A DNA stretch of 64,000 bases from Trichobilharzia regenti (Eukaryota > Platyhelminthes > Trematoda > Strigeidida > Schistosomatidae): positions 57,547,112-57,611,111 of the forward strand of contig OX235265.1 of the NCBI GenBank assembly GCA_944472135.2. The letters are read 5' to 3'. Positions 1 to 9,902 of the stretch are shown here, in pieces. The position numbers and the translations under genes were made by a program. Each line of letters begins with the position of its first letter. Positions within the stretch are counted from its first letter, which is position 1. Below the pieces are notes generated by a model. That model was given only the letters and a program-made list of their open reading frames with translations. It did not search any database and was not told the DNA's origin.

Positions 1-350
1 TAATAAAAATTACAATTAGGAATTAGAATGCCATAATAAACAGGGGACGGATAAGACAAACAAAGTAGCATCATAATAACTGAGACGATTGACATTGTGC
101 AATCAGGGGTTAGAAATCTAGAAATAACAAAATAGACAGGATGTTTGGATAAATAACTATTGTGATGAATAGTTGTTCATGCAATCAGTGATTAAATATG
201 TAAAAATAGTAAAATGACAAAATAAACACGAAGTTCCGGTTAGAAAATATGGTAGTGTAAACAGGGATTAAGAAAACTTAAAATAGCATGAATAGACAGG
301 AAGTTTAGATAAGAAAGGATGGTCATTACAAAAAAATAACCTGTTTATGA
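1..350. repeat. Degenerate short repeats, noncoding
   Basis: AT-rich sequence with several imperfect copies of a motif like AATAGACAGGAAGTTTAGAT (near 38, 128, 218 and 290), each followed by GTTAG/GATAA-like text. Spacing is irregular (about 70-90 bases). No open frame is seen. It may be the 3' untranslated end of the adjacent Penelope-like element or local satellite. From 350 to 568 I see nothing recognisable. Confidence 0.35.
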
Positions 351-568
351 TGGCCATGGCAGGGACAGGGTGTGACGTATTCCTCTTGGATACAAAGCAT
401 AGGTTTGAGCTTTTGGATAGCTGGCGCCTCGGCTATGCCCAGATGTTTTTATTTCACTCCCTTTGATAGGTTTGATTGAATCTTGTATATTATTTTGAAG
501 GATTTTTGGTAAGGCGCTGAATGTCCTGAAGTGAACAGATGTTTTGTAACTGAACTGTATACACTCCT

Positions 569-2014
569 TTAGTCTCCTTTTACTAACCAGGCCGAGTAGT
601 GTTCACGAGTGCGTTTTTCTAGTCGGCGCATGGTACGGCCAACGTACTCAGCTCTACAAGAGCAAATAAACTGGTATATGCACGTTGAGGTGGCCCAATG
701 CGATTGCTTGTCTTTCGCGTTCTGGCTAAACAGTTTCTTGCGGAAGAACATCAGTCGTAGGCTCGTGGCAGAGTATGTTTTCTTCAGCGATTTAGAGAGG
801 CGTTAGCGAAGGATTTCTGCTTCAATATCACCTTTGAATTCTAGGTTAAGCAAAAGTGTTTTCTCTGGAACGGATTGGACTTTTTCGGAAGTCTTTTTGG
901 GTTTGAAATTCTTGTCTGTGAACCTGGGCGGGAAAGCGTTTTCTATCGGGGTTTTTCGAAGATTACGTAGTTCTTCTTCAATCACTTCCTCGCTGCATAT
1001 CTTCCGAGTAATAATAATGTATATTTAAATATAAACATAATTTTACATGAGAACGCATGCCATTTTTACAGGCACGATCAAGTATGATATAATATGAAAT
1101 CGTCGATAGCCTACAATCCTCGAGGAAAGAGCGTATATCAGGATCCTATTTCTGCTTAGGGCCATAAAGCTTTGAAAGTTGATTAATTGTCTATTCCATG
1201 TAGGCTTTTTGTATGTGAACCTTTTCAGAGAGTTGTTGGCGTTTCTTGTCAGATGGACGTCGAGGAAGTGGAACGTTCCGTCGGATTCATTCTCAGGTGT
1301 AAAGTCGATGTTTGGGTGGGCGTTATTGAAGATCTGAAGTGGGTTTTTTAAATCACAGTTCTCATCACAAATAATGGAAGTATCATCGATGTATCTCTTG
1401 TAGAGGTAGAGGTCGTTGGTAGTTGGTGATGAGGCGTTGTTCTCTAAGCTAGCCATAAAGCAGTCGGCTAGGAGGGGTCCTAAGGGAGAACCCGTTGCTA
1501 CTCCATCTACTTGCCTGTATATTTCCTTGTTGAAACTAAAGTATACGTTGAAGGTGCATCGATGTAAGTTCTTTCAGGTAATGGATCGGTATACCGACAT
1601 CGATGCTATTGGATTGAATGTAGTCAAAAAGGAAGCATACGGTTTCTGTCAATGGAACGTTGGTGAAGAGAGACATGACATTCAGGGAGACCATTTTCTT
1701 TTCTGCCGCACTGACATTCTTAATTGAATCAGCAAAGTCGAATGTGTCACGGAGGTTGTGTCTTGACAGCCTCTCCTTCACCGGACCGAGAATCCCCACC
1801 AGCTATTTCGCGATTGTATGATATGAGGAATCTATCATATCTAGTATTGGGCGGATTGGGACGTCTTGTTTGTGCACTGTAGGTAAGCCGCACATATGAA
1901 GCCTTGTAGAACCAGATGGGCGCAGTTGTTCGTATAGTTTCGAACCGAAAATGGACTAGTCTTTCATTTTATTCAATATCTTTGTAAGATGGAGCTCCGT
2001 CTGTTCGGTGGGAT
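569..2014 (-). mobile_element. Penelope-like retroelement, C-terminal RT and GIY-YIG part (broken)
   Basis: Read on the minus strand from 2014 downward, the fragments follow the order of a Penelope-like element. First comes the RT fingers region (1801-1990, with LRPSGS and GLPTVHK). Then comes an RT block with SLFTNVPLTET (near 1650) and the catalytic-type motif YIDDT (near 1390). Last is a GIY-YIG nuclease region (569-780) with YQFICSCRAEYVGRT and the conserved R and E/H positions. Stops and frameshifts divide it into four frames, so it is a pseudogene copy. The N-terminal part is missing here but is found at 16539-17360, beyond the LTR element that begins at 2015. The family is known for RT fused to a GIY-YIG endonuclease. 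Confidence 0.85.
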
Positions 2015-2384
2015 TGTCAATGTAGTTGAAGATTGAACAATCAATTCATGGTCGTTTGCTCAAACCCAACTTCCCTATATTTGTGCGGAGACATCGATAC
2101 ACCAGTCATCGTCTCATCGGTCGCTGTTCAGAAAGATGTCAGGCCAAAACTGTTAGAAGCAATATTGTCATTTGTTATTGTAATATTTGTTCATAGACCT
2201 TAGTTAAAGCTTAATTTTAAAGTTGGCTATATATCGGTGTTACAATATAGAATTCTCGAGCAGCCAATCGGTGTTTTGGTTTTCCGTCCGTTATTAATAA
2301 GCGTTTCAGAGAATCTTCAAGGAACAGCGTGATTCCCAGCGTAGCAAGAGCTGGGCATTGACGGTTTACGAGACGTGGCTGACA
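2015..2384 (+). repeat. Left LTR of the older LTR element
   Basis: Begins TGTCAATGTAG and ends GGCTGACA (TG...CA ends). It has two relatives in the window, at 16208-16538 and 61887-62246; the last is a solo copy with a clear TCCCC duplication, which fixes the ends. Contains TATATATCGG and an AATA(T/A)AGAATT stretch that may be promoter and polyadenylation signals. Confidence 0.75.
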
Positions 2385-2548
2385 GTTTCTGACAGTGAAG
2401 TCAGTTTCTGATGGCGGAAACATTTTCCGACGGATTCGGATAGCTGGTGACAGTTTGAATAATCAGTATTCATCTTTCCTGGTGCCGGTCAAGTCCTCTT
2501 TGAACAAGCAATATCTGGAACGTTTTTGTAATTTGTTCATGTTCAACA

Positions 2549-3700
2549 ATGCCTGGGTCAAAGAAGGGACAGAGCGTCTTGGATGCAAACAGGAAAGTAA
2601 GTCATGTTAACTTGTCTGTTAATTGTAACGATGTGTCTGATGTTAAGCATGACATGGTTGATGTTACCGTTTCACCGTTCAGAGAAAATAGGAACATCAA
2701 ACTCCCTAAATTTGAACCACGGTGTTTCGACGGAAACCCGGCTGATTATTTACAATTTGTAAAGGAGTTTGAGATCATGCTGAGTAGTTTTCTATTAAGT
2801 GATGAATTGAAATTGATGTATTTGATGAGATATTACACTGGAGATGCTGCAAGAGCTATAAAGTGCTGTAAGTTTATGAAGCCAAAAGAGGGCTACTACG
2901 AGGCTATGAGCATATTACGTCAAAGGTTTGGAAGACCTTCGATGATTGCAGGGAAATTATTCGAGGCTGTTAAGGGTAATGGTGGTCAATTACAGGATGA
3001 CTCCAAGGCACTCACTGAGTTTTTAGATAATTTGCTAATTTACAAGAATGGAATGATTTCGATGAATAGCACGAGTGACCTCAACTCGAGTTTTATACTA
3101 GAAGTAATAGCAAGACGTCTACCTACTCGACTGCAAAGGAAGTGGGTGAAGATGAGCTCCCGTATGGAGGATGAGGGTATCGAGCCAAAGTTTGATGATA
3201 TCCTGAAACTAGTAAAAGATAGTGTCAATCAATCTATGAGCAAGTTTGCCAGTATATTACATCTCACCCCTAGAATAGAACAGTCTGAGAGCAAAACGCA
3301 ATCATTGATGACGAAATGGTCTCAGAGAGGTGGATATCGAGAAGGCTCCATGATGTCTAGTAATGCATATAGACCTAGTGAGTGTAACAGGTTTCGTAGT
3401 ACATCCTCAACAGATAAGTTACAAGATGCAAGACAAACACGGTTTTGTTTTACACGTTTGCAAGAGGTGCATACAGAAGTGAACTGTGAACCAGTGACCA
3501 AGATTAGTGATAAGCTAAATGTGAAACCAAAGTCTGACTCCGAATTGTGTGACGATAACTGTGTGGTCAAGAAGTCTGTAGTTGCAACTGGTAGGCGATT
3601 GTTGAATAGATTGTCACAGAATAGAGTTACAGTCTCAGAGGACAGTTCTGAGTCCGCAAGTTTACAGGGTATTACTAGTTTGCGTTACATTTTTACGTGA
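2549..3700 (+). CDS. Gag-like protein of the older LTR element (DUF1759 type)
   Basis: 383 codons from ATG 2549. Residues about 50-230 resemble the DUF1759 gag domain of BEL/Pao elements: a core LPKFEPRCFDGNPADYLQF, then a helical region with LKLMYLMRYYTGDAARAI, then a block ending in LPTRLQRKW. In this family the domain is the capsid-like part of Gag that packages element RNA. No clear CCHC knuckle follows, although a degenerate Cys region lies near residue 300. The frame ends at 3700 in what looks like the 5' leader of the CR1-like LINE, so the native C-terminus is probably lost (junction near 3690). The ATG is the first in frame after the LTR and a 164-bp leader. Confidence 0.65.
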   Translation: MPGSKKGQSVLDANRKVSHVNLSVNCNDVSDVKHDMVDVTVSPFRENRNIKLPKFEPRCFDGNPADYLQFVKEFEIMLSSFLLSDELKLMYLMRYYTGDAARAIKCCKFMKPKEGYYEAMSILRQRFGRPSMIAGKLFEAVKGNGGQLQDDSKALTEFLDNLLIYKNGMISMNSTSDLNSSFILEVIARRLPTRLQRKWVKMSSRMEDEGIEPKFDDILKLVKDSVNQSMSKFASILHLTPRIEQSESKTQSLMTKWSQRGGYREGSMMSSNAYRPSECNRFRSTSSTDKLQDARQTRFCFTRLQEVHTEVNCEPVTKISDKLNVKPKSDSELCDDNCVVKKSVVATGRRLLNRLSQNRVTVSEDSSESASLQGITSLRYIFT

Positions 3701-3791
3701 TTCGTTACATAAAATTTATCTTGTTGTAATACTTGCACAAGTACTATACCACTTCCATACTTCCAACCATTAACTTTCATTTCTAATAGTT

Positions 3792-5026
3792 ATGGTTAAT
3801 CAAAGTAAAAAGCGACGAACCCATTCCCCTGTAAAACTGGTGTCTAATATAACGTCCTTGATAGCTACATCAAGCAACACACCCCCTACAAACGGCTATA
3901 ATGAGTCACACAACTCACTTGTATGCCGTAAGCGTCGAGCTGGAACTGAGGATAAAACTGTACTGACAGCTAGTATTAGCACTACTCCTAAAAATTCAGT
4001 ACCCTCTGCTCATACAGAACCCCTCCCTTCACCTTATGTGCTTATCGAAAAACTCCAGCCATCAAGCTCTTCTTCAGCACTATCTTCAGAAATAGAACTT
4101 CTAAAGTTGTCTATAGGTGAACTTAAGGCTGAGTTAAGGGAAATAAAAAACAGTAAGTCAGTATATGCTGGAAACATCGAAACCGATACCGAGATATCCA
4201 AACTATCAGATCAGATCAGTGATATCAGATCGCAGGTCTGTGAATTGACACCTCTAACTATCCTCATGAAAACTGTAAATCTTAACAAGCTTGACACAGA
4301 ATCGGTAACTAGGGTAGATAACCTCATTAATATTGTTACCACAGAAGTAACAAAACGACTCGACGCAAAACTGAGTGCTATTGTCTACAACGTTCCGGAC
4401 AATGAGGCACTAAAAAAGGTACAGCGCATCTTACTTAGTGAAGCGAAAATGCCTAACTCCAAGACTAAGTGCTATAGGCTGAAGAAGAGTCAACATGAAA
4501 AGTGTTGTCCTATTCGTTTTCAGTTCGAAACACCGGCAGAGACAAGAAAATTCATCCACTCCCAACACACCCTATCGCAAGCCAAAAACTACAAACATAT
4601 AAAGGTCGGGGTGGACAAAACAGTCATAGAGAGGCGCGCACACAACTATCTCACTAAGACTAATTGTGAAACAGGTAATAGGACATTGCAAGCAGCCATT
4701 ATTCCCAACGCTGTGAAAGATACAGTAGACCCCACCGCATCACCCCTCTCAAAACACACAGAATTATCCCATCAGAGTGCAACACCAGCTGAAAGGCCAC
4801 TACACTGTAAGCAAATAAATAACAGAACCACACCACCCATCACCGCAGAATCTAAAATGCCATTAAATAACCCCAGAAAAAAAGTCAAAAACCCCCGAAA
4901 TTCGACTTTGTCATCTCCTAGCCATAACTTCATTGCTAAAGGTAAGGAAAATATGCCCCTAAATCATACCAACAAAAACAGTGGCAGCTTAAATAAACCC
5001 ACACTTCCCACGGTCAATAGTACTAG
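3792..5026 (+). CDS. CR1-like LINE ORF1, first part (interrupted)
   Basis: ATG 3792 opens 411 codons plus two bases before the gypsy LTR begins at 5027. The start is basic (MVNQSKKRRTHSP). Residues about 95-120 (SEIELLKLSIGELKAELREI) look like a coiled coil, and about 195-285 (IVYNVPDNEALKKV through RFQFETPAETRKFI) look like an RRM-type nucleic-acid-binding fold. The tail is Asn/Pro/Thr-rich. ORF1 proteins of this group bind element RNA and form the RNP. Past 5026 the frame runs into the LTR and stops at 5168, so the present protein would be chimeric. The remaining 116 codons lie at 9554-9902. Confidence 0.7.
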
Positions 5027-5368
5027 TGTAACAACAGAAGACAAGGGCTGGCAACAGATCGTTTTATTACGAAAATCAACACGTATTTATATATATTTTA
5101 TATGCATTAATAAGGCTTATGCAAGCAGAAAAAGGCAGTCTTCTGATTGGTTGTTTCTCGGAAGTTAAGCAGACAAACACAGTCTTATGATTGGTTGTGT
5201 TCGATATTTCTCGGAAAGTAGAGCCATCTATCTGCGAATCATATTTGTCCACATTTAGGTTTGCTGTGATTGGTTGTTGAAACAGCCTTGTTCACGGCCA
5301 ATATTAGTGACCTAGACATTAACGTAGATTAGTGCCAACCAATCGGCTAGCAGCCTGCTCTCACCACA
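5027..5368 (-). repeat. 3' LTR of the gypsy element
   Basis: 342 bp, TGTAACAACAG...CTCTCACCACA on the plus strand. Identical by eye to 9208-9549. The pol frame of the element ends inside it (stop at 5347-5349 on the minus strand). Confidence 0.95.
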
Positions 5369-5664
5369 CTCGTCCCCCCGTCAAATAGCTTTGTGCGCAG
5401 ACGTTCCGACCTTCTGGGTGCTACATCCTCTAGTTGAGGATTGTTACTGACCGGCTTGTCCCACTGTACCCATCTTTGTAGCTGACTGGCGTTAACTCGT
5501 TTCTGTTTATCACCTCTTCGGATGGTATATACTTGACCCCGTCTTTTTGTGATTGTGTATGGTCCTTCCCACTTTGGAAGGAGTTTCCGTGAACCTAGCC
5601 CGCCTCCAACTGTATATCTCCTGTCTCTACACTTCACTTGGTCCCCGACTGCAAAGTAATGCAC
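5347..5664 (-). CDS. Gypsy integrase C-terminal part (separate frame)
   Basis: About 100 codons that continue the integrase after a frameshift. KLLPKWEGPYTITKRRGQVY is the GPY/F module found at the C-terminus of many gypsy integrases, where it helps DNA binding and multimerisation. A basic tail follows, and the frame reads about 20 bases into the LTR. There is no own start: the codon at 5664 is internal to the original protein. The preceding pol frame overlaps at 5634-5664 and then hits a stop, so one or two bases have been gained or lost between about 5660 and 5720. Confidence 0.8.
   Translation of the reverse strand: MHYFAVGDQVKCRDRRYTVGGGLGSRKLLPKWEGPYTITKRRGQVYTIRRGDKQKRVNASQLQRWVQWDKPVSNNPQLEDVAPRRSERLRTKLFDGGTSVVRAGC
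5369..5382 (-). other. Polypurine tract of the gypsy element
   Basis: On the minus strand this reads GACGGGGGGACGAG directly against the 3' LTR. A purine run at this place primes plus-strand DNA synthesis in LTR elements. It overlaps the end of the integrase frame. Confidence 0.75.
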
Positions 5665-7781
5665 TGCGTCCTTTCTTTCATCTGAGACTTCGTGACATCA
5701 CTGCGCTGCTTCCGTATTACATTCTTGACTGCCTCTTTCCTCTCTGCTTTTAATTTCGTCGTACTCCACTTTTGGTGCATGGGCCAGGTCTCATTGTGTA
5801 CCGGTAATCGTGGTTTTCTGCCATACATCAGTTGGAAGGGTGACTTCTTCGTTGTTTCCTGAGTGGTAGCCCGATGTGTTAGTAAAATCAGTGGAAGCTC
5901 CGTTTCCCAGTTCCCGCCCTTCGAAGCCAGCCACTCTTTCAGTGTACGGTTGTTTCTCTCCGTTAGGCCATTCGTTTGTGGATGGTATGGGGTCGTTCTG
6001 ATCCTCTTGATGCCCAGCTGTTGCAAACGGGAAGTAAACTCTTCACTCTCGAAACAGGGACCTTGGTCTGTCAGTATTGTCTTCGGTACGCCGTGGTCTG
6101 CAACAATGTGTCTAACTACTGCATCTGTCACGGTTCTTGCACGTTGGTCTGGGATTGCTACGGCGTCTACCCATCGTGTCGCGTGTTCCGTCATCACCAA
6201 GAGGTACTGATTACCATTGGATGTCTGAGGAAATGGACCCATGACATCTACGGACCACAAGTCACCTATCGCGGTAACTGGAATCGACTGAAGTGGTGGT
6301 CGTATATACCGGTCACCTTTCATCAGCTGGCACCGTGGACATCCAAGTACGTATCTTGCTACGTCTTCTCTCATACCTGGCCAGTACATACTTTGTCTTA
6401 GGAGGTCGGTCGTTCTGGCCACGCCTGTATGCGCTAGCTGGTGACATTCTTCTATCATGTCGTGGCGCGACGATTGAGGTATGACAGCCAGCCAGCTTCC
6501 GTCGTTCTCTCGCCAGGTCAGAGTCCCGTAGGCATTCACTCTGAGTCGATCCCTCTGTCTGAGTAGTGTGGTTAGCTCCTTACTCGCCGTAGTTTGATCC
6601 ACTTCTATTCCGTTGGTGATCACCTGTATTACTGTATTCAGCGTATCGTCCAACCTCTGCCTACGTGCAAGTCTTAGTGGGTCTTGTTCTACTGCATGCA
6701 CTCCGTAAGCGACCTCGGGCAACTCAGACTCATCTTCTGGTCTCGATAACAAATCTGCCAAGACATTTTCACTTCCAGGAACGTGTGAGATCGTAAAATC
6801 GTATTCCTGAAGACGCAACATCCACCGTGACAACTTCCCCCGTGGGTCTCTCGCTGTCTTCAAAAATTGTAGCGGCTTATGATCAGTTTCGATGTGGAAC
6901 CGCCGGCCGAGTAAATAAGGTCTCCATTTGTCGACTGCCCATACCATTGCTAAACATTCTTTCTCTATCGTTGAATACTTTCTCTCTGTGAGGGTCAACA
7001 CCCTACTGGCATACTCAACGATTCCCTCGTCCTGTCTTAGGACCGCACCTATAGCGTAGTCACTGGCATCTGTGCACACTGTGAACTGTCTTCCTGGCAC
7101 AGGTAGTTTTAGCGTCATTTGTTGGTGGTCGAGCAGCTGTTTAATTCTGTCGAATGTCCTCTGCGATTCTTCCGACCAAACAAACTTTGGCTCACCTAGT
7201 AGCCTGTATAGAGGGGCTGCTATCTCATTGAAGTTCTTCACGAAGCGACTATAAAACGCTGCTCTACCCAAGAATTGTCTCAGTTTTCTCTTTGAATTCG
7301 GGGCTGGAATCGTTTTAATCGTCAAAATTTTCTCCGGCAGTGGTTTAATCTCACCATTTCCCACTTTATGTCCCAACAGAGTAACATTCTTTTTGGCTAT
7401 CTGAGACTTGGTTTTGTTGACGCGTAGTCCAAACTCTTCGATGCGTCGCAGCACGGCTTCTACATGGTTGACGTGATCGTTTTCGTTCTGACTGTATATG
7501 ACGAGATCATCACCATAAACCTCCACGTTTTTCAAGTTCTTAAGTAATAGCTTCATCAGTCGCCTGAACGTAAACGGTGCACCTGCTAGTCCAAACGGCA
7601 TGCGTTTAAATCGATATTGCGTCTGACCCACGATGAAAGCCGTCTTATCTCTGTCACTTTGTTTTATCGGTATCTGCCAGTATCCTGAGCGAAGATCGAG
7701 AACCGAAAACACATTCGCACCTTGTAGGCGATCTAAGGTTTCTATCACTGTTGGCATGGCACACGGTCTTAACTCTGTCAT
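5634..7781 (-). pseudogene. Gypsy Pol: RT (most), RNase H, integrase; frameshifted at both ends
   Basis: 715 codons on the minus strand. In order: RT with SVLDLRSGYWQIPI (about residue 25), MPFGLAGAPFTF and the catalytic motif YGDD (about 88); RNase H beginning TVCTDASDYAIGAV (about 235) and including ETDHKPL; an integrase zinc module (H-H-C-C, from HQLAHTG to CPRCQ, about 450-480); and the integrase core with D (SVDVMGPF), D (ILTDQGP) and E (NGLTERNNRTLKEW). All catalytic residues are present. The ATG at 7781 is internal: the first RT block is in another frame (7787-7999), separated by what looks like a one-base loss near 7790. The last part is shifted again near 5660. As sequenced, no full Pol can be made. 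Confidence 0.9.
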
Positions 7782-7786
7782 ACTGT

Positions 7787-7999
7787 TTAACTGTCGAAAT
7801 CAACACAGAATCTATATTTCCCATTCGCTTTTTTTACTAACAGCACTGGAGAGTTGTATGGGCTATCAGCTTCCTCAATAATATCATCTTTTAACATCTC
7901 TTGCACTTGTCGCTCCACTTCGCCTTCCAGATGACATGGAACTCTTCGCGTTAAAAATGACCTTACTTTAGGATCACTTAACGGAATTTCATGATTCAC
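7787..7999 (-). pseudogene. Gypsy Pol: start of RT (separate frame)
   Basis: 71 codons holding the N-terminal RT fingers: a linker with RRVPCHLEGEVERQVQEM and the SPYNSPVLLVKKANGKYRFC block typical of gypsy RT. It overlaps the end of the gag-protease frame at 7996-7999 in the -1 register. I see no classical slippery heptamer there, so this may be a lesion rather than programmed frameshifting. The frame ends at a stop created by the shift near 7790. Confidence 0.8.
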
Positions 8000-9183
8000 C
8001 TTATCGCAATAACCGTATGGGTCCCATCTCCAGTGAACAGATGATCGTATTTATTAATTAACTCTGTCACATTGTGTACCGTCGACAGCTTAATCGCTGC
8101 TATCTCGCTGGTCTCATACATGTTGATATGCCCGTATTTCGTGATCACCACGTTCGCTTGCGTGTCGATTATGGCACCAATCTCACGCAGAAAATCCGCT
8201 CCTAATATCGTTCGCTGTAGTTCGGGTACAACAATGAAAGGAAACGTCACCTCGCAGCCACCAACAACGACCGTACAGTTCGATCTACCCGTGATACGCA
8301 ACACATACCCGCCTACTGTTTGTACTGTCAATGAACACGGATTAACACTCTTACATAAATTCTTATCTATTAACGACACGGCCGCTCCTGTATCTATCAA
8401 ACATACTACTTCTCGATCATTCACTCGCAACTTCGAATACAGAGCGCCTTTCTCAATAGCCCCCACTAAACCTAGGTTCATACGAAAGAAAGAACAAGCA
8501 TTATACCGTCTGAAATTTTTTCTTTTTCGCCTTTCTGGGCAGTATCTTCTCCAGTGTCCCGGCTTACCGCATTCAAAACACCGGTCTTTTCTATCAGCCA
8601 ACTTTAACGCCGCCACTTCCCGCTGCAATGCTTCAATTTTCTGCTCATATTCGTTTGGTTTTGGTTGGTCTATAGCGGCTACCGTTGTGCTCAGCAGCTG
8701 TCTGGTCACCTTCGCCAGCTCACTAATATCCATCGGCTGCGTTGCGTTAACCAGTTTTAATCGCTGAGAAATGTGGTCGGGGACACTCTCGATGAATTGG
8801 GAAGACAGTAACTGCGCTTCTGATTCTTCATCTAAAGTGGGAAGCGCGCGTCGAAGTAGATTAGTCAGTTTCACCGCCAACACTAGCGGGTCTCCATCAG
8901 GTCCAAGCTTCATTGACCGGAACTGCTGCATTGCTAGCTGTCTGTCTGTTTCGCTGTCAAACTCGGACACTAGTCGTTCAACCAATTTCTTCCAAGACGC
9001 TGTGCCATTTGACCTGTCTACGCTGTCATATGCAGCCTTCGCTCGGCCTCTCAACAGCGTCCCCAGGACAACTGCCTTCGCCGCCTGCTCCTTGACACCC
9101 ACCAGCTCAGCAACGGCTTCGAAGTCACGTAAGAAGCTCCGTATGTCACCTTCTTCAAACGCAGCTGGCCACGGGATCTTCAT
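7996..9183 (-). CDS. Gypsy Gag and aspartic protease
   Basis: 395 codons from the first ATG (9183-9181), which sits just inside the element after the putative primer-binding site; the frame is open upstream into the LTR but without an ATG. Residues 1-150 form a gypsy-type capsid region (IPWPAAFEEGDIRSFLRDFE, WKKLVERLVSEF). A CCHC zinc knuckle, CFECGKPGHWRRYC, lies near residue 202. An aspartic protease follows with the active-site motif LIDTGAAVSL near residue 264 and the later ILGADFL flap-side motif. Gag packages element RNA, and the protease cuts Gag-Pol. This ORF is intact. Confidence 0.88.
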   Translation of the reverse strand: MKIPWPAAFEEGDIRSFLRDFEAVAELVGVKEQAAKAVVLGTLLRGRAKAAYDSVDRSNGTASWKKLVERLVSEFDSETDRQLAMQQFRSMKLGPDGDPLVLAVKLTNLLRRALPTLDEESEAQLLSSQFIESVPDHISQRLKLVNATQPMDISELAKVTRQLLSTTVAAIDQPKPNEYEQKIEALQREVAALKLADRKDRCFECGKPGHWRRYCPERRKRKNFRRYNACSFFRMNLGLVGAIEKGALYSKLRVNDREVVCLIDTGAAVSLIDKNLCKSVNPCSLTVQTVGGYVLRITGRSNCTVVVGGCEVTFPFIVVPELQRTILGADFLREIGAIIDTQANVVITKYGHINMYETSEIAAIKLSTVHNVTELINKYDHLFTGDGTHTVIAIR

Positions 9184-9189
9184 CTTCTT

Positions 9190-9207
9190 GGAGGCAGCGA
9201 CACCAAA
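9190..9207 (-). other. Candidate primer-binding site of the gypsy element
   Basis: On the minus strand, TTTGGTGTCGCTGCCTCC follows the 5' LTR. A TGG start two bases inside is the usual PBS pattern, matching a tRNA ending in CCA. I cannot name the tRNA without a search. Confidence 0.5.
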
Positions 9208-9549
9208 TGTAACAACAGAAGACAAGGGCTGGCAACAGATCGTTTTATTACGAAAATCAACACGTATTTATATATATTTTATATGCATTAATAAGGCTTA
9301 TGCAAGCAGAAAAAGGCAGTCTTCTGATTGGTTGTTTCTCGGAAGTTAAGCAGACAAACACAGTCTTATGATTGGTTGTGTTCGATATTTCTCGGAAAGT
9401 AGAGCCATCTATCTGCGAATCATATTTGTCCACATTTAGGTTTGCTGTGATTGGTTGTTGAAACAGCCTTGTTCACGGCCAATATTAGTGACCTAGACAT
9501 TAACGTAGATTAGTGCCAACCAATCGGCTAGCAGCCTGCTCTCACCACA
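9208..9549 (-). repeat. 5' LTR of the gypsy element
   Basis: 342 bp, same length and by eye the same sequence as 5027-5368. The right flank CTAG matches the left flank of the whole element. Confidence 0.95.
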
Positions 9550-9553
9550 CTAG

Positions 9554-9902
9554 CACCCACAACGTGCTTAATCGCACCATGGCACACACTGATATCCAAT
9601 GTCACAACAATGTCACCCTCAATAGTACAAGTGGTAATAGTCAGAACTCGGCTATCAACAACTTAGGGTCTTCAGAGTATGGCACACAAACAAATTTTGA
9701 CCGGATATATGGTACAAGTCTGCTGGGAACTAACCCACAATGCAGTACACATGAAACCCACACAAGGACACAACTAGCATCAAACAATAGGTGGAATAAT
9801 AAGCCATGGTCATCAAAAGGATCCAATCATTTTTTATCCCCCGCGTCCCTGTCAGCGTTGAAAAAACAGCTGGTAGGGATGTTAACACTCCTAAACCACT
9901 AG
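9554..9902 (+). CDS. CR1-like LINE ORF1, last part
   Basis: One base that completes the codon broken at 5026, then 115 sense codons and a stop (9900-9902). Rich in Asn, Thr, Ser and His, with no named domain. With the part at 3792-5026, ORF1 is 527 codons long. The exact frame match after discounting the gypsy element plus one CTAG shows that the insertion hit an uninterrupted ORF1. The last 97 bases overlap the start of ORF2. Confidence 0.7.

Larger units (their letters stand above)
5027..9549 (-). mobile_element. Gypsy-type LTR retrotransposon, recent insertion, pol frameshifted
   Basis: 4,523 bp flanked by CTAG (5023-5026 and 9550-9553). The LTRs are 342 bp each and show no difference I can find by eye. 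Coding is on the minus strand, in order gag, protease, RT, RNase H, integrase, which is the Ty3/gypsy order. Reading frames break near 7998, near 7790 and near 5665. A polypurine tract lies beside the 3' LTR (5369-5382) and a candidate primer-binding site beside the 5' LTR. Two diverged solo LTRs of the same family lie at 48975-49283 and 50423-50736. The gag has an ordinary CCHC knuckle. Confidence 0.93.

Noticed and set aside
5863..6484. Plus-strand ORFs of 60-141 codons
   Set aside because: They lie antisense to gypsy integrase and RNase H, which have clear motifs. They are shadows.
8072..9349. Plus-strand ORFs of 231 and 192 codons
   Set aside because: Antisense to the gypsy Gag-protease frame with CCHC and DTG motifs, and one reads into the LTR.
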